From assembly GCA_903928365.1 (NCBI GenBank), contig CAIYQV010000087.1:1-7766 (forward strand): DNA of 7,766 nucleotides, given 5' to 3'. A model generated the notes under the pieces. The model searched no databases, was not told the DNA's origin, and worked only from the letters and a program-made list of their open reading frames with translations. This document shows positions 6,518 to 7,766 of the stretch, in pieces. The number at the start of each line of letters is the position of its first letter. Position 1 is the first letter of the stretch. The translations under genes were made by a program, and so were the position numbers. The DNA is from an uncultured Flavobacteriia bacterium. GTDB taxonomy: Bacteria; Bacteroidota; Bacteroidia; Flavobacteriales_D; Crocinitomicaceae.

Positions 6518-7720
6518 TTAAATTTCGTGATGAATACTTTCGTCCAGGAATGGGTGATTCACTGGTGTTAGAGGAGCTTTCGTCAGGTTATTCAAAATAA
6601 TTCTGATAAAGGCACCCGCCACCAAAAGAGCCATTCCAATTTCCAATGCACCAATTTTAGCATTAGCTCCTAAAGATCCTGCAGAAACCATGATGTATAC
6701 ATCCAACCAATGTCCGCACAAGATAACCACACCAACAAAAGTCAGGATACCAGCATTACGCTTAGCGTCACGCGACATTAAGATCAACATAGGGAATGCA
6801 AAGTTGATTAGGAACATTGAAAAATAAAGCACTTTGAAATTTTCAATACGCATCATGTAGTAGGCTACTTCCTCACCAATATTCGCATACCAGATCAACA
6901 TGAACTGAGAGAACCATAGGTAAGACCAAAGGAATGAGGTCGCAAATGTCCATTTACCAATATCATGGATATGACTTTCATTCACTTTAGGTAAGTAACC
7001 CAAAGATTTTAGATACAATGTTGTCAACACTAGTACAACCATAGTTGAGCACCACATTCCTGCAAATGTATACCAACCAAACAACGTCGAGAACCAGTGC
7101 ACGTCAATTGACATTAACCAATCCCACGCTGAAGTTGAACTAAATACTGAAAAGAATACAAGGAATGTCGCTCCTTTGCGGTAGTTCTTAAAGTGTAACT
7201 CAGTACCACCTATTCTATCCTCCTCCAAGGATCTGCTTCTGAAACCTTTTAGGAAAATAAAATAAACTCCAAAATAAGCCAATGTGCGTATCCAAAAGAA
7301 TACTTTGTTCAAATACGGTGTCTTACCTGCAATAATCTCGTCGTAGTGATGAGACTTTGGATCCGTCATTTCAGGATCCATCCAAGAATAGATGTGTGCT
7401 CCATCCATGAAGGTTAAGGTCAACAATACCAATCCCAACAATCCCATTCCATAGGGTAAGAATAGTGCAATAGATTCGATCACACGCTTCACTGAAGCAT
7501 ACCAACCTGTTTCCGTAGCATACTGAAGCGCAAGGAAAAATAAAGCTCCAAGACCCAGAGCAAAAAAGAAGAATCCATTGATTAGACCGTTTGCAAGTAG
7601 TCTTGTCTTAAAATGATGATCACCCATGGAAGTAAAAATACCTACCAGTGTCAACAACGCACCCGCCCCGATGAGCATCAGTGTAAGTCGCTTCGCATTG
7701 TTTGAAATTGAGAACTCCAT
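6518..7720 (-). CDS. actF: Alternative complex III membrane subunit ActF (quinol:cytochrome c oxidoreductase)
   Basis: Integral membrane subunit of alternative complex III, which oxidises (mena)quinol and delivers electrons to cytochrome c or directly to the attached oxidase, replacing the bc1 complex. The 400-residue protein has about ten hydrophobic segments (roughly 12-30, 44-66, 83-103, 138-158, 184-204, 216-238, 257-280, 297-316, 323-341 and 358-378), as expected for the NrfD-like ActC/ActF family. Segments I recognise as typical of ActF include AWDWLMSIDVHWFSTLFGWY (198-217) and WFSQFMLIWYANIGEE (269-284). No heme or iron-sulfur motif is present, as expected for this subunit. It lacks a cleavable signal and starts with the polar MEFSISNNAKR. 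Its place directly before coxB and coxA is the usual end of the act operon in Bacteroidota, where complex III and an aa3-type oxidase form a supercomplex. ActC is the nearest alternative, but position and length favour ActF. Confidence 0.93.
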   Translation of the reverse strand: MEFSISNNAKRLTLMLIGAGALLTLVGIFTSMGDHHFKTRLLANGLINGFFFFALGLGALFFLALQYATETGWYASVKRVIESIALFLPYGMGLLGLVLLTLTFMDGAHIYSWMDPEMTDPKSHHYDEIIAGKTPYLNKVFFWIRTLAYFGVYFIFLKGFRSRSLEEDRIGGTELHFKNYRKGATFLVFFSVFSSTSAWDWLMSIDVHWFSTLFGWYTFAGMWCSTMVVLVLTTLYLKSLGYLPKVNESHIHDIGKWTFATSFLWSYLWFSQFMLIWYANIGEEVAYYMMRIENFKVLYFSMFLINFAFPMLILMSRDAKRNAGILTFVGVVILCGHWLDVYIMVSAGSLGANAKIGALEIGMALLVAGAFIRIILNNLTKAPLTPVNHPFLDESIHHEI

Positions 7721-7741
7721 CTGTATGTGTATTCTAAATTA

Positions 7742-7766
7742 TTAATTCTTAGTTGTATCAGCCGGA
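7742..7766 (-). CDS. Possible last codons of the gene upstream of actF (perhaps actE)
   Basis: One minus-strand frame entering from the right edge reads PADTTKN and then TAA at 7744-7742. That leaves a 21-bp gap to the actF ATG, in line with the 23- and 25-bp gaps of the next two junctions, and a polar tail like the PADSTA tail of CoxB. In act operons the preceding gene is usually actE (monoheme cytochrome c). Only seven codons are visible, and another frame stops at 7760-7758, so the assignment rests on spacing and context only. Confidence 0.35.

Noticed and set aside
1..7766. A new multi-gene defence, mobile or biosynthetic system
   Set aside because: Every gene except DUF1800 belongs to a known housekeeping family, all genes share strand and similar composition, and no integrase, transposase, inverted repeats, tRNA or effector-like genes are seen.

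Overview
This window looks like a piece of chromosome from a member of the Bacteroidota, probably a flavobacterium-like lineage. The evidence is the order actF-coxB-coxA (end of an alternative complex III / cytochrome oxidase operon), a CuA motif of the form CNKICGGAHYKM, short AT-rich leaders without a strong Shine-Dalgarno sequence, and a large DUF1800 protein. All genes read on the minus strand, so transcription runs from high to low coordinates. The genus assignment is inference; no rRNA or other marker is present.

Right part (about 7766 to 3345): respiratory operon. A few codons that may be the end of an upstream gene (plausibly actE) are followed by actF (quinol:cytochrome c oxidoreductase membrane subunit of alternative complex III), coxB (oxidase subunit II with CuA) and coxA (subunit I with hemes a/a3 and CuB). 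The gaps are 23 and 25 bp (and 21 bp if the upstream tail is right). A clear hairpin plus T-rich tract, 20 bp after the coxA stop, ends the operon. Together these proteins would take electrons from menaquinol through alternative complex III to the A1-type oxygen reductase, pumping protons. No subunit III gene lies between coxA and the terminator.

Left part (3329 to 1): ruvB (Holliday-junction branch-migration motor), then queG (epoxyqueuosine reductase, last step of queuosine synthesis) after only 2 bp, then after 33 bp a DUF1800 family gene that runs off the left edge. The DUF1800 reading frame is open for 442 codons, so the first 1.3 kb is coding and not empty.

The window is essentially housekeeping. 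I see no mobile element, CRISPR array, tRNA, rRNA or defence system, and no convincing new system. The most interesting points are in the oxidase: subunit II has a lysine where the canonical Mg-binding glutamate of the CuA loop sits, a phenylalanine at the usual electron-entry tryptophan, and an 85-residue charged, helix-prone insertion inside the CuA domain; subunit I has a histidine-repeat N-terminus.
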